A stretch of DNA of 64,000 nucleotides from Arachis hypogaea (Eukaryota > Streptophyta > Magnoliopsida > Fabales > Fabaceae): assembly GCF_003086295.3 (NCBI RefSeq), contig NC_092047.1:65142054-65206053 (forward strand). Direction: 5' to 3'. Every line of letters begins with the position of its first letter. Positions within the stretch are counted from its first letter, which is position 1. The position numbers and the translations under genes were made by a program. Of the stretch, positions 32,767 through 43,081 are shown piece by piece. Below the pieces are notes generated by a model. That model was given only the letters and a program-made list of their open reading frames with translations. It was not told the origin of the DNA and did no database searches.

Positions 32767-33951
32767 CCCCTGCTCCTTTCTTCTCGTCGCTGCTCATCTT
32801 CTTCTCCTCAGCGCTGATGCTCTTTTGGTGAGGAAGGTCATAAGCCCCTGCTCAGCCACTCTTCTTCTTCTCGGCGCTGGTTCTGGTAATGCTTCTGAAC
32901 TTTGCTCGTTCGTGTAGGCTTCGCCCCTGCTTTGCGCCTTCGTCCTTGCTTCATTAAATTTGTGGCAGACATCTTTCCGCTTCTTCAGGTATGATTTTTT
33001 TTCTTTTTGAATTTATAGAAGAATTCTTGATGATGCTAATTTTGAGAATTTGATGGTAATGTCTTGCTGTAAATTTAGTATTTAATTCCATGATTTGATG
33101 CTGTTGCTTAGAGAAATATTATCTGAGACTTAAAATTTGAGGGTAACATGACCCAAAAAGAAAAAAAAAATAGACTTAGTTCTGGACTCTGCAAATTGGT
33201 GTCGTTGGAAGCATTGAAAATGTGAAATTATTGATAAAAGATGTTTGAGCGTTTGACAGCTTCTTTATGTCCTTCTTTCACTCCTAATAGATATTTTCTT
33301 GAGGATGAGGGTGTTATTTTAATGTCTATTAGCACTGGTTTAGGTTTGCTGTCACAATAGATTGAATGATGAATTGATAATATTTTCAGATTTATGCTGG
33401 TTCCTTCTTTGCCATTCCCCTTGTCCGATGGTTTTTTATTAGGAAGGGAATGCTGATATTGAAAAGAGAAATCAAATTAGGAAGCAGTGTTCAAAAGTAC
33501 TCGAATTACCTGACCCTTCACTGAGATAGAAGGTATGGTTATTCATTTTGCTCCCATGTAGTTTTAGGAAGGTATGTTAATTAATTTAATTTGAAGACCA
33601 ACATGGGTATTTTTATCAAGCCTAATTATTGTTATAAAATTAATTTAATTTTATAATTTTTAGGATTTAAGGCCTTCATTCTATTTGGCAGTAGGATCAG
33701 AGTGGGAAAAAAGCCTATGATTTTCTCTGTCAATCAGCAGCAAGAGAGGAGAAAAAGAAAAGAAAAAACCTTTCCTTTCATCACAAAGCAACATTATTGA
33801 CTAAGATTAGGTAGCTTTTACTGTTTATCATACACGGTTCCGTATCTCCTTTTTGTGTTTTGATCATGGAGTTTGGTACATGTCTTGATTTTAACACTGT
33901 TTAATGTGATCTCTTCTTCTTCTTCTTCAGATCTTTATCACCATAAAAACA
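32767..33951. other. Interior of CACTA element 3
   Basis: The first 200 bp are CT-rich (CTTCTTCTC... words); the rest is AT-rich and intron-like. No recognised gene, though the acceptor-like CTTCTTCTTCTTCAG just before 33931 belongs with the AUX1/LAX exon. Confidence 0.4.
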
Positions 33952-34308
33952 ATGTCAAGACAGAAGCAAGGAGGTGAAGAAACCATGATGTCAAGCCTGA
34001 ATGAAACAATTGAAAGAGAAGAGAGAGAAGAGTTGGAAAAAGAAGGTGGTGGTTCAGGTTCACATTCCTCCTTGAAAAGTCTTCTCTGGCATGGTGGTTC
34101 TGCTTATGATGCTTGGTTCAACTGTGCCTCAAATCAGGTATATACACAAAACAGTTTCAATTCATTTCATAATTGTTGAAACTAACTAACTAACTGGGAT
34201 TATTCTCTTTGTTGTAGTTGGACTGCTTATTTGATAAGCATTCTCTACATTGAGTACAAAACCCGCAAGGAGAAAGAGAATGTCAGCTTCAAAAACCATG
34301 TCATTCAG
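33952..34308 (+). pseudogene. Captured AUX1/LAX auxin influx carrier fragment (two exons, one skipped)
   Basis: Exon 1 (33952-34137) starts MSRQKQGGEETMMSSLNETI, is acidic, and ends LLWHGGSAYDAWFNCASNQ at a GT donor. Exon 2 (34218-34308) follows a TAG acceptor and reads SWTAYLISILYIEYKTRKEK, ENVSFKNHVIQ, ending at another GT. Both are diagnostic of plant AUX1/LAX permeases, plasma-membrane proton-coupled auxin importers of the amino-acid/auxin permease family. In the intact protein about 30 residues (the first transmembrane region) lie between NQ and SW. They are absent and the intron is only 80 bp, so an internal deletion removed that exon. The rest of the 11-helix protein is missing. The exon boundaries are preserved, so capture was from genomic DNA. 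Confidence 0.9.
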
Positions 34309-34991
34309 GTTTGAGTTTTTTCTTTCTCAGCTTTGAGTTTAGTTTACTGGACAAACAAGGAAAACCACCATTAAATTGTTTTAAGGCTGTGATTACAAGT
34401 TTGCCTTTTTGAGTGAAAAAGGATTGGGTTTCAATTCTACTTTATTCACTAACTCTTTTTTTTCCCGTCCCTTCTCCTTCAAGCTCTTCATTTACCAAAC
34501 ACATCTTTATATTGTTGTCTTTGCCTCTTTGATGAGTACAATGTTTCATAATAGAAGATAAAGAGATATTAAGGTTGTGCTTATTAGAACAAAGGATATG
34601 ACACTAATACATAATTATAAACAAAAAGACATTAATGCCCTTTTTATTGTACATTGAAAAAGTAAGCATATTAGCTGAAATTGGCTATAAAAATAGCTTC
34701 TTAATTGAACTCTTCTTTTATAACAATAATTAGGAATTTTATATAACCAACATGAATTTAATTTGCTCCCATGTGAATTTATCACCCATCTGGGCAAGGT
34801 AGTGCTATTATTTTATATACATTAGTTTTATTCTTATCGGTTTTATATAACCAACATGAATTTAATTCCTTTACAAGCAAGTTGATATAATTGTTACTCA
34901 ATACAATTTTTCTTCAAACAGTAGAAACCTTTTTGTCATTTTGAAATTATTGGACCAGTATTTTATTCTTATTGGTTTTCTTTTTTTGCAG

Positions 34992-35070
34992 CTTGTAAAC
35001 TTCCTCGCACCCCTAATGTGAATGACATAATGAAGAATTATTTTGATTACAGATTGAAGAAATGTAGCTC
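34992..35070 (+). pseudogene. Captured MRG-domain (MRG1/2-like) exon
   Basis: The exon is bounded by TTTTGCAG and GTAAG. It reads CKLPRTPNVNDIMKNYFDYR followed by LKKCSS. This matches the start of the MRG domain in plant MRG1/2 proteins (KLPR.PNV.DI...Y..YR.KK), readers of H3K36 methylation that act in chromatin complexes. Only this single exon is recognisable; neither the chromodomain nor the rest of the MRG fold is present. Confidence 0.72.
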
Positions 35071-35362
35071 GTAAGTTCACGCTGAAGCACCCACCATTAA
35101 GCATTATCTTTAAACATTTTCTGTTGGAAATTAGAGTGTATGGTGAATTATTTTGATTATTATTTCAGAATAATTTTGGTGGGAAATGGGTAGGTTGAGA
35201 AGTTTAGATTGGTAGCGTTTGGTTTTTAACATGGTATTCAACACTACTACTACAAATAATTTCAGTGGCATTGTAGCTTGTAGGTCTTTAAGTTTATTAC
35301 CATGAAATTGAAAGTATGGTGTTGGTGTAATCTTTTGAAGCCTTTTTCTCTTGTTGTCACAG

Positions 35363-35420
35363 TTCCTAGTTGACAAGGACAAACACTTGTCATATCTCAT
35401 CCATGGGTATTTAGAGGAAG
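35363..35420 (+). pseudogene. Possible captured protein farnesyltransferase beta-subunit exon
   Basis: 58 bp between a TTGTTGTCACAG acceptor and a GTAATT donor, reading FLVDKDKHLSYLIHGYLEE. The (E/D)KHL.YL..G pattern resembles the start of the first alpha-alpha barrel repeats of plant farnesyltransferase beta (ERA1 type). It is too short to be sure; other prenyltransferase beta subunits have similar text. Confidence 0.35.
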
Positions 35421-36374
35421 GTAATTCATTAAGTCTGCAAAATTGTAACAATGAATCTTTCTCTAAGTGTTGTTTATGTATGTTCAACTTTAATTTGTGG
35501 GAAATGGGAATTGTTTCTTTCATTAACTGTTCTGTTTCTTTGTTTATCAGTGCCTTGTATTAACTCCATCTTGTGAAGGCAAAGAAAGCTAGAAGATACA
35601 TTCCAAAAGAATTCAAATAGGTCGAATATCAAATAGGTCCAATATTGTAATTTCCTCTCTTTAGATTATAAATGCAGCAATTCTTTTATGGGTTTGAGTC
35701 TTTAGATTATAAATGCAGCAATTCTATTTTCAAAGTCTTCAATATATTTTCTGCTTTGTTTTTAGCTAAAGGAAGTTGTGAAATTTTGGACCTCAAGTAG
35801 CTGAACTTGCTTCAATACATTTTGTTTTATTCCTATTAGAATAATGCTGATGAATTTTTATAGTAGAATGTGAACCTGGTTTAATTTAGAATTGTTAATA
35901 CATGCATAAATTAGATTATTTCTTATAATATTTTTATATATATCGTTTTTGTTGGTTCAATTTGTTCTTGATATTTTGCTGCAGGCTAGTATTGGAATGG
36001 ATAACTTGAATGCTTAATACACAAAGTGGAGCAGTTTTAGGTTGATTATGATCTTTTACTAAGTATTTAAGTTGATGATCATCTCTATTAGTGTAATTTG
36101 ATATATTATGAGCAGTTTTAACTTGTATTATTTCTGTATTTTTCTTCAGTTTTTAGTTTTGGATTTTGAACTCAAGATTTATTTTGTATTTGAGTATTAG
36201 TTTTTTAATGTATAAAACAATTATAGTAAATTATATATGTCACTAACTATTGTTTGATTTGTCTTGTAATAAAAATTGCATAATATATTTGTAGGTTTGG
36301 TAATAAAAAAGGATTGAAAATTTATAGTGTAGCAATGAAGATCAAGTAAGGAAAATAATTTTTTTTTTAATTTA
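35421..36374. other. Interior of CACTA element 3, right part
   Basis: AT-rich, no recognised gene. CTTTAGATTATAAATGCAGC occurs twice (about 35661 and 35700), a short direct duplication. Confidence 0.4.
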
Positions 36375-36815
36375 ACAAGGTTTTTGCCACGCTTTTAAAG
36401 CGTGGCTGTATATCTTGCTATGGCCACGCTTTAAAAGCGTGGCCGTATCTCTCCCTATCGCCACGTTTTAAAAGCGTGGCCGTATCTCTTGCTATTGCTA
36501 CGCTTCAAAAGCGTGGCCGTATCTCTACCTATCGCCACGCTTCAAAAGCGTGGCTGTATCTCCCATATGGCCACGCTTTAAAAGCGTGGCCCTATCTCCC
36601 ACATACGGCCACGCTTTAACGGGTGGCTAGTTGTAAAAAGCGTGGCAAAAGAAAAAGCGTGGCGATAGGTCACCAAAAGCGTGGCGATAGATCAACCGCC
36701 ACCCCTTCATATGCCACCCTTTCAAAAGCGTGGCGGTAGCTCAAAAAGCGTGGCGAAAAGCTATCGCCACGCTTTTTTCAACTTTTCGCCACGCTTTAAA
36801 AGCGTGGCAATAGAC
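36375..36815. repeat. Right subterminal palindrome array of CACTA element 3
   Basis: About seven well-kept GCCACGCTTTAAAAGCGTGG-type palindromes spaced by CCGTATCTCTTGCTATTG-like linkers, then half-sites near the end. Same architecture as 23105-23560 but with better-matched arms. Confidence 0.88.
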
Positions 36816-36831
36816 GTATTTTCTTGTAGTG

Positions 36832-38302
36832 TAGAGGGAATTTCGTTCTTAATGCTTATCATTCAATTATCTTGGGAAAGAGATTGAATACAATTGGGTT
36901 TTATGGGAACCTTGGGAAAGGAAACATGAAACCATGCCTGAAATCCCTTCTCACACTTGAGTAGAATATGGGTTTTGGTGTTTGGATATGTGACATATAA
37001 TCCTCCCTCTACTTGGACCTATAATGGTGTGTGGTATAATTAGGGACCAAGCCTATCTCTCTTCTTGAGAAATTAGACCAAGGAATTGACTATTGATCAA
37101 GATCTGAGAGATTAAGTCACCAAGGTGATTTATCAATCATTTACGCTTAATTTAATTCAGCATTCTATTATTTAATTCAGTATTTATTTCTATTTACATT
37201 CTGCCATTCATATTTATGCCTTTATTCTTTTTTTATATTCTAGTCATTTCATTTATGTATTTAATTTTGCATTCACATTTTTTCCTTATTTCATTTTACT
37301 TCGATTGCAATTCTTGATCATCCCATTATGTGTTATTATTGACATAATTTGGTGCGCTTGCCAAAAGAACGATTCATATCATTTATATGGGGTGTAATTT
37401 TGATCAGCTATAATCATTGATCCTAAGCAGATTCATCCAACTTAATGTCAAATTCTCATCTATTTCCATTCTGTACAGCATTTAACTTTTCCATTCATTG
37501 CAATTTTGCAACTTACCAATCATTTATGATTCTCTTTAATGCACATTAATTTAAGACTGCTCATGATTGCCAAATTTCTGTGAGATTTATCTCCACTCTA
37601 CTTTATTTACTTGAATAATATGTTATGCGTTCACAAAGTAACTGATTGCATAATCATCATTGCTAATAAATCAACTTGGAGTTCCAACTTATTCTGGTGT
37701 AGAATACAGTAGGATTACTCATGAGGCTAGCTGGGTATTGACTACGGATAGATTTTGGATAGCGTTGCCAAAGAAATAAGCTCATACTTTTATATGTACT
37801 AATCTTAGTCTACTCATTTACAGTAAATGAGTAATACATCGATAAGAAGTGCAGAATACTCGGAAAAGTATGGTTCTATATTACTATTAAGAACACAGCT
37901 AGTCACTAGTCAAAATCATTGTCATTGGTTTGTAGCGCTTGAAGATTTAGTCTTTCACGTGTACTATTCTGGAAAAGAGCTTTAAATTCTGGGTTTCCGA
38001 GAAATTTTATGCTACCAGTAATCTGAAAGTAGGCTATTTATTTGAAAGTCCTAGATTCTATTTCAGAAATTTAAGACTAATTGCATCTTAGCTCAAAAAT
38101 ACTATTTATCTGTAGGCCAGAATTCCATAATCTGATCAGTAAATAGCATTGCTAGGTCTAAAATTTACTCAAAAATAGAAATCAAGAAAAATAAAAAACT
38201 ATAGTAAAGTCTAGAAATATAATAATAAAAAATAAAAATAAATAAAAAAAAAAAAAAAAAATATGAAAAATAATAAAAAGGGTATAAATTATCCGCTCAT
38301 CA
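36832..38302 (+). other. LTR G after the CACTA insertion
   Basis: No gene. Text such as CCTTGGGAAAGGAAACATGAAACCATGC, GACCAAGCCTATCTCTCTTCTTGAG and ATTAGACCAAGGAATTG parallels 61500-61740 of element F, so the G and F LTRs are distantly related in their 3' halves. A homopolymer-rich A tract lies at 38228-38280. Confidence 0.6.
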
Positions 38303-38697
38303 CTACTCCATTGACATGAGGGCCATTTTCATAAACATATAAAGGGAGTGGAAAGAAGACATGGGGATACACGAAAAACTTGTCTCGCAACAAATTTCCT
38401 TCGGCAAGTGTACCGAATTCGTCGTCAAGTAAAAACTCACAATAGAGTGAGGTCGAATCCCACAGAGATTGATTGATCAAGCAACTCTAATTAAAGGAAT
38501 GTTCTAGTTGAGCGAATCAGAATTGGAGTTGAGAATTACAGAAAATTAAATGGCGGGAAAGTAAATAGCGGAAACAGTAAATGCTAGAAATAAAGAGCTG
38601 AATGTAAATAGCAGAAAGTAAATTGTAGAATCTTAAATGGGAATGGGGAAATTGCTCATAAAATTAAATGGCAGAAATTAAAGAGAATGGATAAGAT

Positions 38698-39697
38698 NNN
38701 NNNNNNNNNNNNNNNNNNNNNNNNNNNNNNNNNNNNNNNNNNNNNNNNNNNNNNNNNNNNNNNNNNNNNNNNNNNNNNNNNNNNNNNNNNNNNNNNNNNN
38801 NNNNNNNNNNNNNNNNNNNNNNNNNNNNNNNNNNNNNNNNNNNNNNNNNNNNNNNNNNNNNNNNNNNNNNNNNNNNNNNNNNNNNNNNNNNNNNNNNNNN
38901 NNNNNNNNNNNNNNNNNNNNNNNNNNNNNNNNNNNNNNNNNNNNNNNNNNNNNNNNNNNNNNNNNNNNNNNNNNNNNNNNNNNNNNNNNNNNNNNNNNNN
39001 NNNNNNNNNNNNNNNNNNNNNNNNNNNNNNNNNNNNNNNNNNNNNNNNNNNNNNNNNNNNNNNNNNNNNNNNNNNNNNNNNNNNNNNNNNNNNNNNNNNN
39101 NNNNNNNNNNNNNNNNNNNNNNNNNNNNNNNNNNNNNNNNNNNNNNNNNNNNNNNNNNNNNNNNNNNNNNNNNNNNNNNNNNNNNNNNNNNNNNNNNNNN
39201 NNNNNNNNNNNNNNNNNNNNNNNNNNNNNNNNNNNNNNNNNNNNNNNNNNNNNNNNNNNNNNNNNNNNNNNNNNNNNNNNNNNNNNNNNNNNNNNNNNNN
39301 NNNNNNNNNNNNNNNNNNNNNNNNNNNNNNNNNNNNNNNNNNNNNNNNNNNNNNNNNNNNNNNNNNNNNNNNNNNNNNNNNNNNNNNNNNNNNNNNNNNN
39401 NNNNNNNNNNNNNNNNNNNNNNNNNNNNNNNNNNNNNNNNNNNNNNNNNNNNNNNNNNNNNNNNNNNNNNNNNNNNNNNNNNNNNNNNNNNNNNNNNNNN
39501 NNNNNNNNNNNNNNNNNNNNNNNNNNNNNNNNNNNNNNNNNNNNNNNNNNNNNNNNNNNNNNNNNNNNNNNNNNNNNNNNNNNNNNNNNNNNNNNNNNNN
39601 NNNNNNNNNNNNNNNNNNNNNNNNNNNNNNNNNNNNNNNNNNNNNNNNNNNNNNNNNNNNNNNNNNNNNNNNNNNNNNNNNNNNNNNNNNNNNNNNN
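38698..39697. other. Assembly gap of exactly 1000 N
   Basis: Unbroken N run. The round length indicates a placeholder. Frames translated through it (X-only) are artefacts. It falls where the LTR should hold the TATA region and the first hairpin repeats. Confidence 0.98.
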
Positions 39698-39699
39698 TA

Positions 39700-40460
39700 C
39701 CTTTCCCAATAATGTTGATAAGCCTCCCCCTTCCCTACGTTAGAGTCCACGTTAACTTAGTTAACGTGGCTCTTAATGTAAGCTTGCCAATCCTTCGAGA
39801 ACGTTAGTGACACTTACCTTTGTCACTAACGTTCCAATGTGCCCTATTTCTCACGTCGTTCACGGTCCTAGCCATCTCCAACGTTAGTGACAAAGGTGAG
39901 TGTCACTAACGTTGGCTCATCATCTGTTATCCACGTTAGCTTCCACGTTAACTAAGTTAACGTGGGAGTTAACGTTGCTCATGGTGGCTCTTGGTGGTTC
40001 ACCCCAACGTTAGTGACAAAGGTAAGTGTCACTAATGTTGGCGACCAATTGCTCTCTCCACGTTAGCTTCCATGTTAACTAAGTTAACGTGGGAGTTAAC
40101 GTGGCTTATGGAAGCTTGGCCAACGTTAGTGACAAAGGTGAATGTCACTAACATTGGCTTCCCTTTCGCTTCTTAACGTTAGAAGCCACGTTAACTAAGT
40201 TAATGTGGCAACTAACGTGGCCAATTATGAGCTTGGTCCAACGTTAGTGACAAAGGGGAGTGTCACTAACGTTGGCCTTATTGTCTTCTTCCACGTTAGA
40301 GTTCACGTTAACTTTGTTAACGTGACTCTTAACGTGGGCTTATGATGGCTTCGAGGGCGTTATTGCGATTACCTTTCTCATTAACTTTGCCAAGTTAGCA
40401 CCCATTGCACGTTAGAGGTCACGTTAGTGGGACTAACGTGACTGCTAACGTGGTTCTTTT
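39700..40460. repeat. Two-hairpin tandem array in the second solo LTR
   Basis: Alternating CCAACGTTAGTGACA / TGTCACTAACGTTGG and CCACGTTAAC / GTTAACGTGG palindromes, five or six periods, right of the gap. Confidence 0.88.
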
Positions 40461-40721
40461 TGCTTCCTTTGTCCTGAAATCAAGCAACAAAGTGCATCAA
40501 AGTTCTAGTCCAAGTCATGAGTCATGCATCATCTAATTTATCATATAATTCATGCAAAATCCTCATAAAATCATGTAAAGTGCACAATGTATGCTTGAAT
40601 CAAGATGTAAGTGAATATCTACCCAAAACTAGCTTATTTTCTAAGAAAATGCATGAAACTACCCTAAAAACAGTAAAGAAAAGGTCAGTGAAACTGGCCA
40701 AAATACCCTGGCATCACATGG

Positions 40722-41625
40722 TAATTCAAATAAGGTAATAACAGAAAATTAATTAAATGTACAAATAACTCTTTGCATTAATAAATTCCAAAATCGAAGA
40801 TACCATATGTAACTCTGAACAAACTGAATGGAAAGTAAAAGAGTAAGGAAAGAAGAAAGCAAACTGTAATGATAAAGACTTCAAACGGAGGTAGTAACTC
40901 TTCGCAACATCCAAATCAAAAGCATAAAACTAGAAATCTATGAATGTGAAGAACCCTAGAGGAAGTAGTAGTTTTCTCTCTAAGATTCAAAGCTGAAACT
41001 AAAATTGTGTAAAAGTGAATGTGTCTTGAGTCTCTGCCTGTCCCCTAGCGCTAGTATGTGTTTCTGGGCTGAAAACTGGGTCCAAAACCAGCCCAAAATC
41101 GCCCCCAGCGTCTTCTGCAATTTCTGCACGTGGCACACGTCACGCATACGTGTAAGTCACGCGTATGCGTCGATGGTCTTCTGCGCGTGTCACGCGTGAG
41201 TGTCTGTCACGCGTGCGCGTCGATATGCAACTTCGCTGGTCACGCGTACACGTCAGTCACACGTGCGCGTCGCTGTGAAAAGCTCCAAGTCACGCGCACG
41301 CGTGAGCCATGCGCACGCGTCGATCCTCGCTGGTCATCTCTTTTATTTATTGTGTTCCTTCCATTTTTGCAAGCTTCCTCTCCATCCTCTAAGCCATTTC
41401 TGCCCTATATTGCCTGGAAACACTTAACACACAAATCACGGCATCAAATGGTATAAAGGGGAATTTAAAATACACAATTTAAAGGCTTAGGAAGCAAGTT
41501 TTCAATCATAGAACCAAATTTGGAATGATTTGTAAAACCATGCAAATTGTATAAATAAGTGTGCAAAGAATTGATAAAAACTACTCAATTTAGCACAAGA
41601 TAAACGATAAAACAGTGGTTTATTA
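40722..41625 (-). mobile_element. LTR fragment H, distantly related to LTRs A/B/C
   Basis: The end of this LTR reads AACACACAAATCACGGCATC, then GTGGTTTATTA. It is parallel to the LTR C end (ACACACAAATCACGGCATC ... GGGTTTATCA). It also has a CG-rich array at the matching place (41129-41322), but with ACGCGTACGCGT-like rather than GCGATCGC words. The left edge is obscured by the solo LTR at 38365-40716, which seems to be inserted in it. Confidence 0.55.
41129..41322. repeat. CpG-rich array (TCACGCGTAYGCGT type) in LTR H
   Basis: About ten copies of (G)TCACGCGT(A/G)(C/T)GCGTC with variants. This is a family variant of the arrays in LTRs A, B and C. Confidence 0.8.
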
Positions 41626-42078
41626 AGCATTCTACAGCTTCCCACGTTTGAGGCAACGTTGGATCACCAACGTTGCCCTCAACGTTGGCACCCATTTCTT
41701 CTTTCCAAAAATCTTGCCTTCAACGTTGGTGGATCAACGTTGCCACCAACGTTGCATCTCCCTCTCTTCATCAATACTCTTTTACTTTGTTTCTTCCTCT
41801 TCTTTTTGCTTCTTTCTTGCCTCATTTCTTTCTACAATCAATCAAACAATTACCTCAAAGTTTGCTATAATCATGAGGTATTTGCATCGTTCATAACATC
41901 TAGTAAAAGTGGCATAAAACCTTATGAAAAAGCACATAAGCAACCATGTTTAATTGATTTAGGAAATGCATGAAGTTTCAATCTAAATACTTACTTATTG
42001 TGCAAGAAAGTGCATAAAAACTTAATGAAACAAGAGAAAAATGCTTGTGAAACTAGCATAAGATGACTTGTCATTACA
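41626..42078 (-). mobile_element. Edge of the 3' LTR of element K
   Basis: On the minus strand it begins TGTAATGACAAGTCATC at 42078, preceded by GGGGACAAGCAAGATTTAAG. This is the same junction as at 30041 of element G. 41641-41760 contains repeated CAACGTTG words. LTR H cuts it at 41625. Confidence 0.55.
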
Positions 42079-43081
42079 ACACTAAACTTAAATCTTGCTT
42101 GTCCCCAAGCAAGCACTAAAATAAGAAACAGGCATGATAACAGATAAGCATATATGTCTTTATTAGTAAGTAATTGAATTTGGCTCATGGGGTTTTATGC
42201 AGACAGATTGCAGCTCAATTATTGTCAACTTTCAAATGTGAAATGTCCCTGTGAGTGTTAACTAGAGTTGCTGCTACAAGACTTTATTCTGTATTGGTCC
42301 TTGTGAGATTTTCTTTCTTTCCTTTGCTTTAGAAACTTATTTATCAATTTTAGCTCAGTGTCAAGTGCTGCTTTAGCTTCTTAGCTCAATTTTCAATCAA
42401 CACCTCTTCACTACAGACACTTGGCTCACAATTCTTCTTAAGACATTGGTGCCCAGCACCTCTTTGGGTTACTAAATGCCTTGTAACTAGGTTGCTCTTG
42501 TTAATGAATTTTTGGTTGATAATCCCGGGTTAGTTAACCCAAGTTACCAAGTGTTGAAACACTCCTTAGAACCTAATCATCCAAGCAGATCCTAGTACAG
42601 AAACACCATATGCATATGTCTTAAGGTCCAAGCTATTATTGTCTAGCTTTTATTCTTTGTTTCTTTCATTTGTTTATTGCCAATTCTTGGCTTTTCTTTC
42701 TTTCCTTCTTACTTTTTCTTTTTTTCCAAGGACATTTATTCATCAAAGATTCATAGCAGCAACTAAGTTTACACTTGAAAGAAACATTCTACCTTGCAGC
42801 TTTTATTATTGAGCTTACCAACTAGTCAGGCAATTACCACCACTGATCCTTACTCTAATGTCTACCATATTGGACTTTAATAGCTTTAGTTTTAACCTTT
42901 TCTTTTATTATGCAAAAGGGGGTACAAGACAAATATTCAAGCAGATGAAAATAAAGCAAGCACTTATACTAGAACATTTATTTTGAAAATTAAGAAAAAC
43001 AGAAGATAAAATTGCAGACTACTTAAAGGTAAAATGAAAGCATGTTCTTTCTTATCGATAGACAAAGAGCAACACCACCTT
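42079..43081 (-). other. 3' untranslated region of element K
   Basis: No gene. Plant-retroelement type AT/T-rich sequence between ORF2 and the LTR. Confidence 0.5.

Larger units (their letters stand above)
31765..36831. mobile_element. CACTA element 3 (non-autonomous, carries three or four host-gene fragments)
   Basis: 5067 bp. Left end CACTACAAGAAAAATGGCC; right end on the minus strand CACTACAAGAAAATACG. Perfect 3-bp target duplication TAG at 31762-31764 and 36832-36834, and the LTR text continues directly across. Subterminal palindrome arrays are on both sides. No transposase frame. Cargo: 4-coumarate:CoA-ligase-like (minus, 32254-32766), AUX1/LAX (plus, 33952-34308), MRG (plus, 34992-35070) and a possible farnesyltransferase beta exon (35363-35420). 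Confidence 0.93.
30041..38302 (+). mobile_element. 3' LTR of element G, carrying CACTA element 3
   Basis: Starts TGTGATGACTTGCATC and appears to end CCGCTCATCA at 38302, giving TGATGA/TCATCA inverted ends. The start resembles the LTR start of element K (TGTAATGACAAGTCATC on the minus strand at 42078), and both follow the same pre-LTR phrase. About 3.2 kb without CACTA element 3. It contains the GGCGTGGCACGCC repeat array (30225-31470), a TATA box (31570) and leader-like text near 31680 (GGGAGCTCTGTTGTACTTGATGGATTGATAATAG) that parallels 61368-61400. The left edge is well supported; the right edge is less certain. Confidence 0.6.
38365..40716 (-). mobile_element. Second solo LTR of the F family, with an assembly gap
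   Basis: Starts GGATACACGAAAAACTTG and ends ACCCTGGCATCA. It is flanked by a perfect CATGG duplication (38360-38364 and 40717-40721). Both ends align with the solo LTR at 26820-28547. The interior contains the same hairpin array (39700-40450) and a 1000-N gap. No coding sequence is visible outside the gap. Confidence 0.82.

Noticed and set aside
38656..39750. Long ORFs of X residues
   Set aside because: Artefact of translating the N gap.
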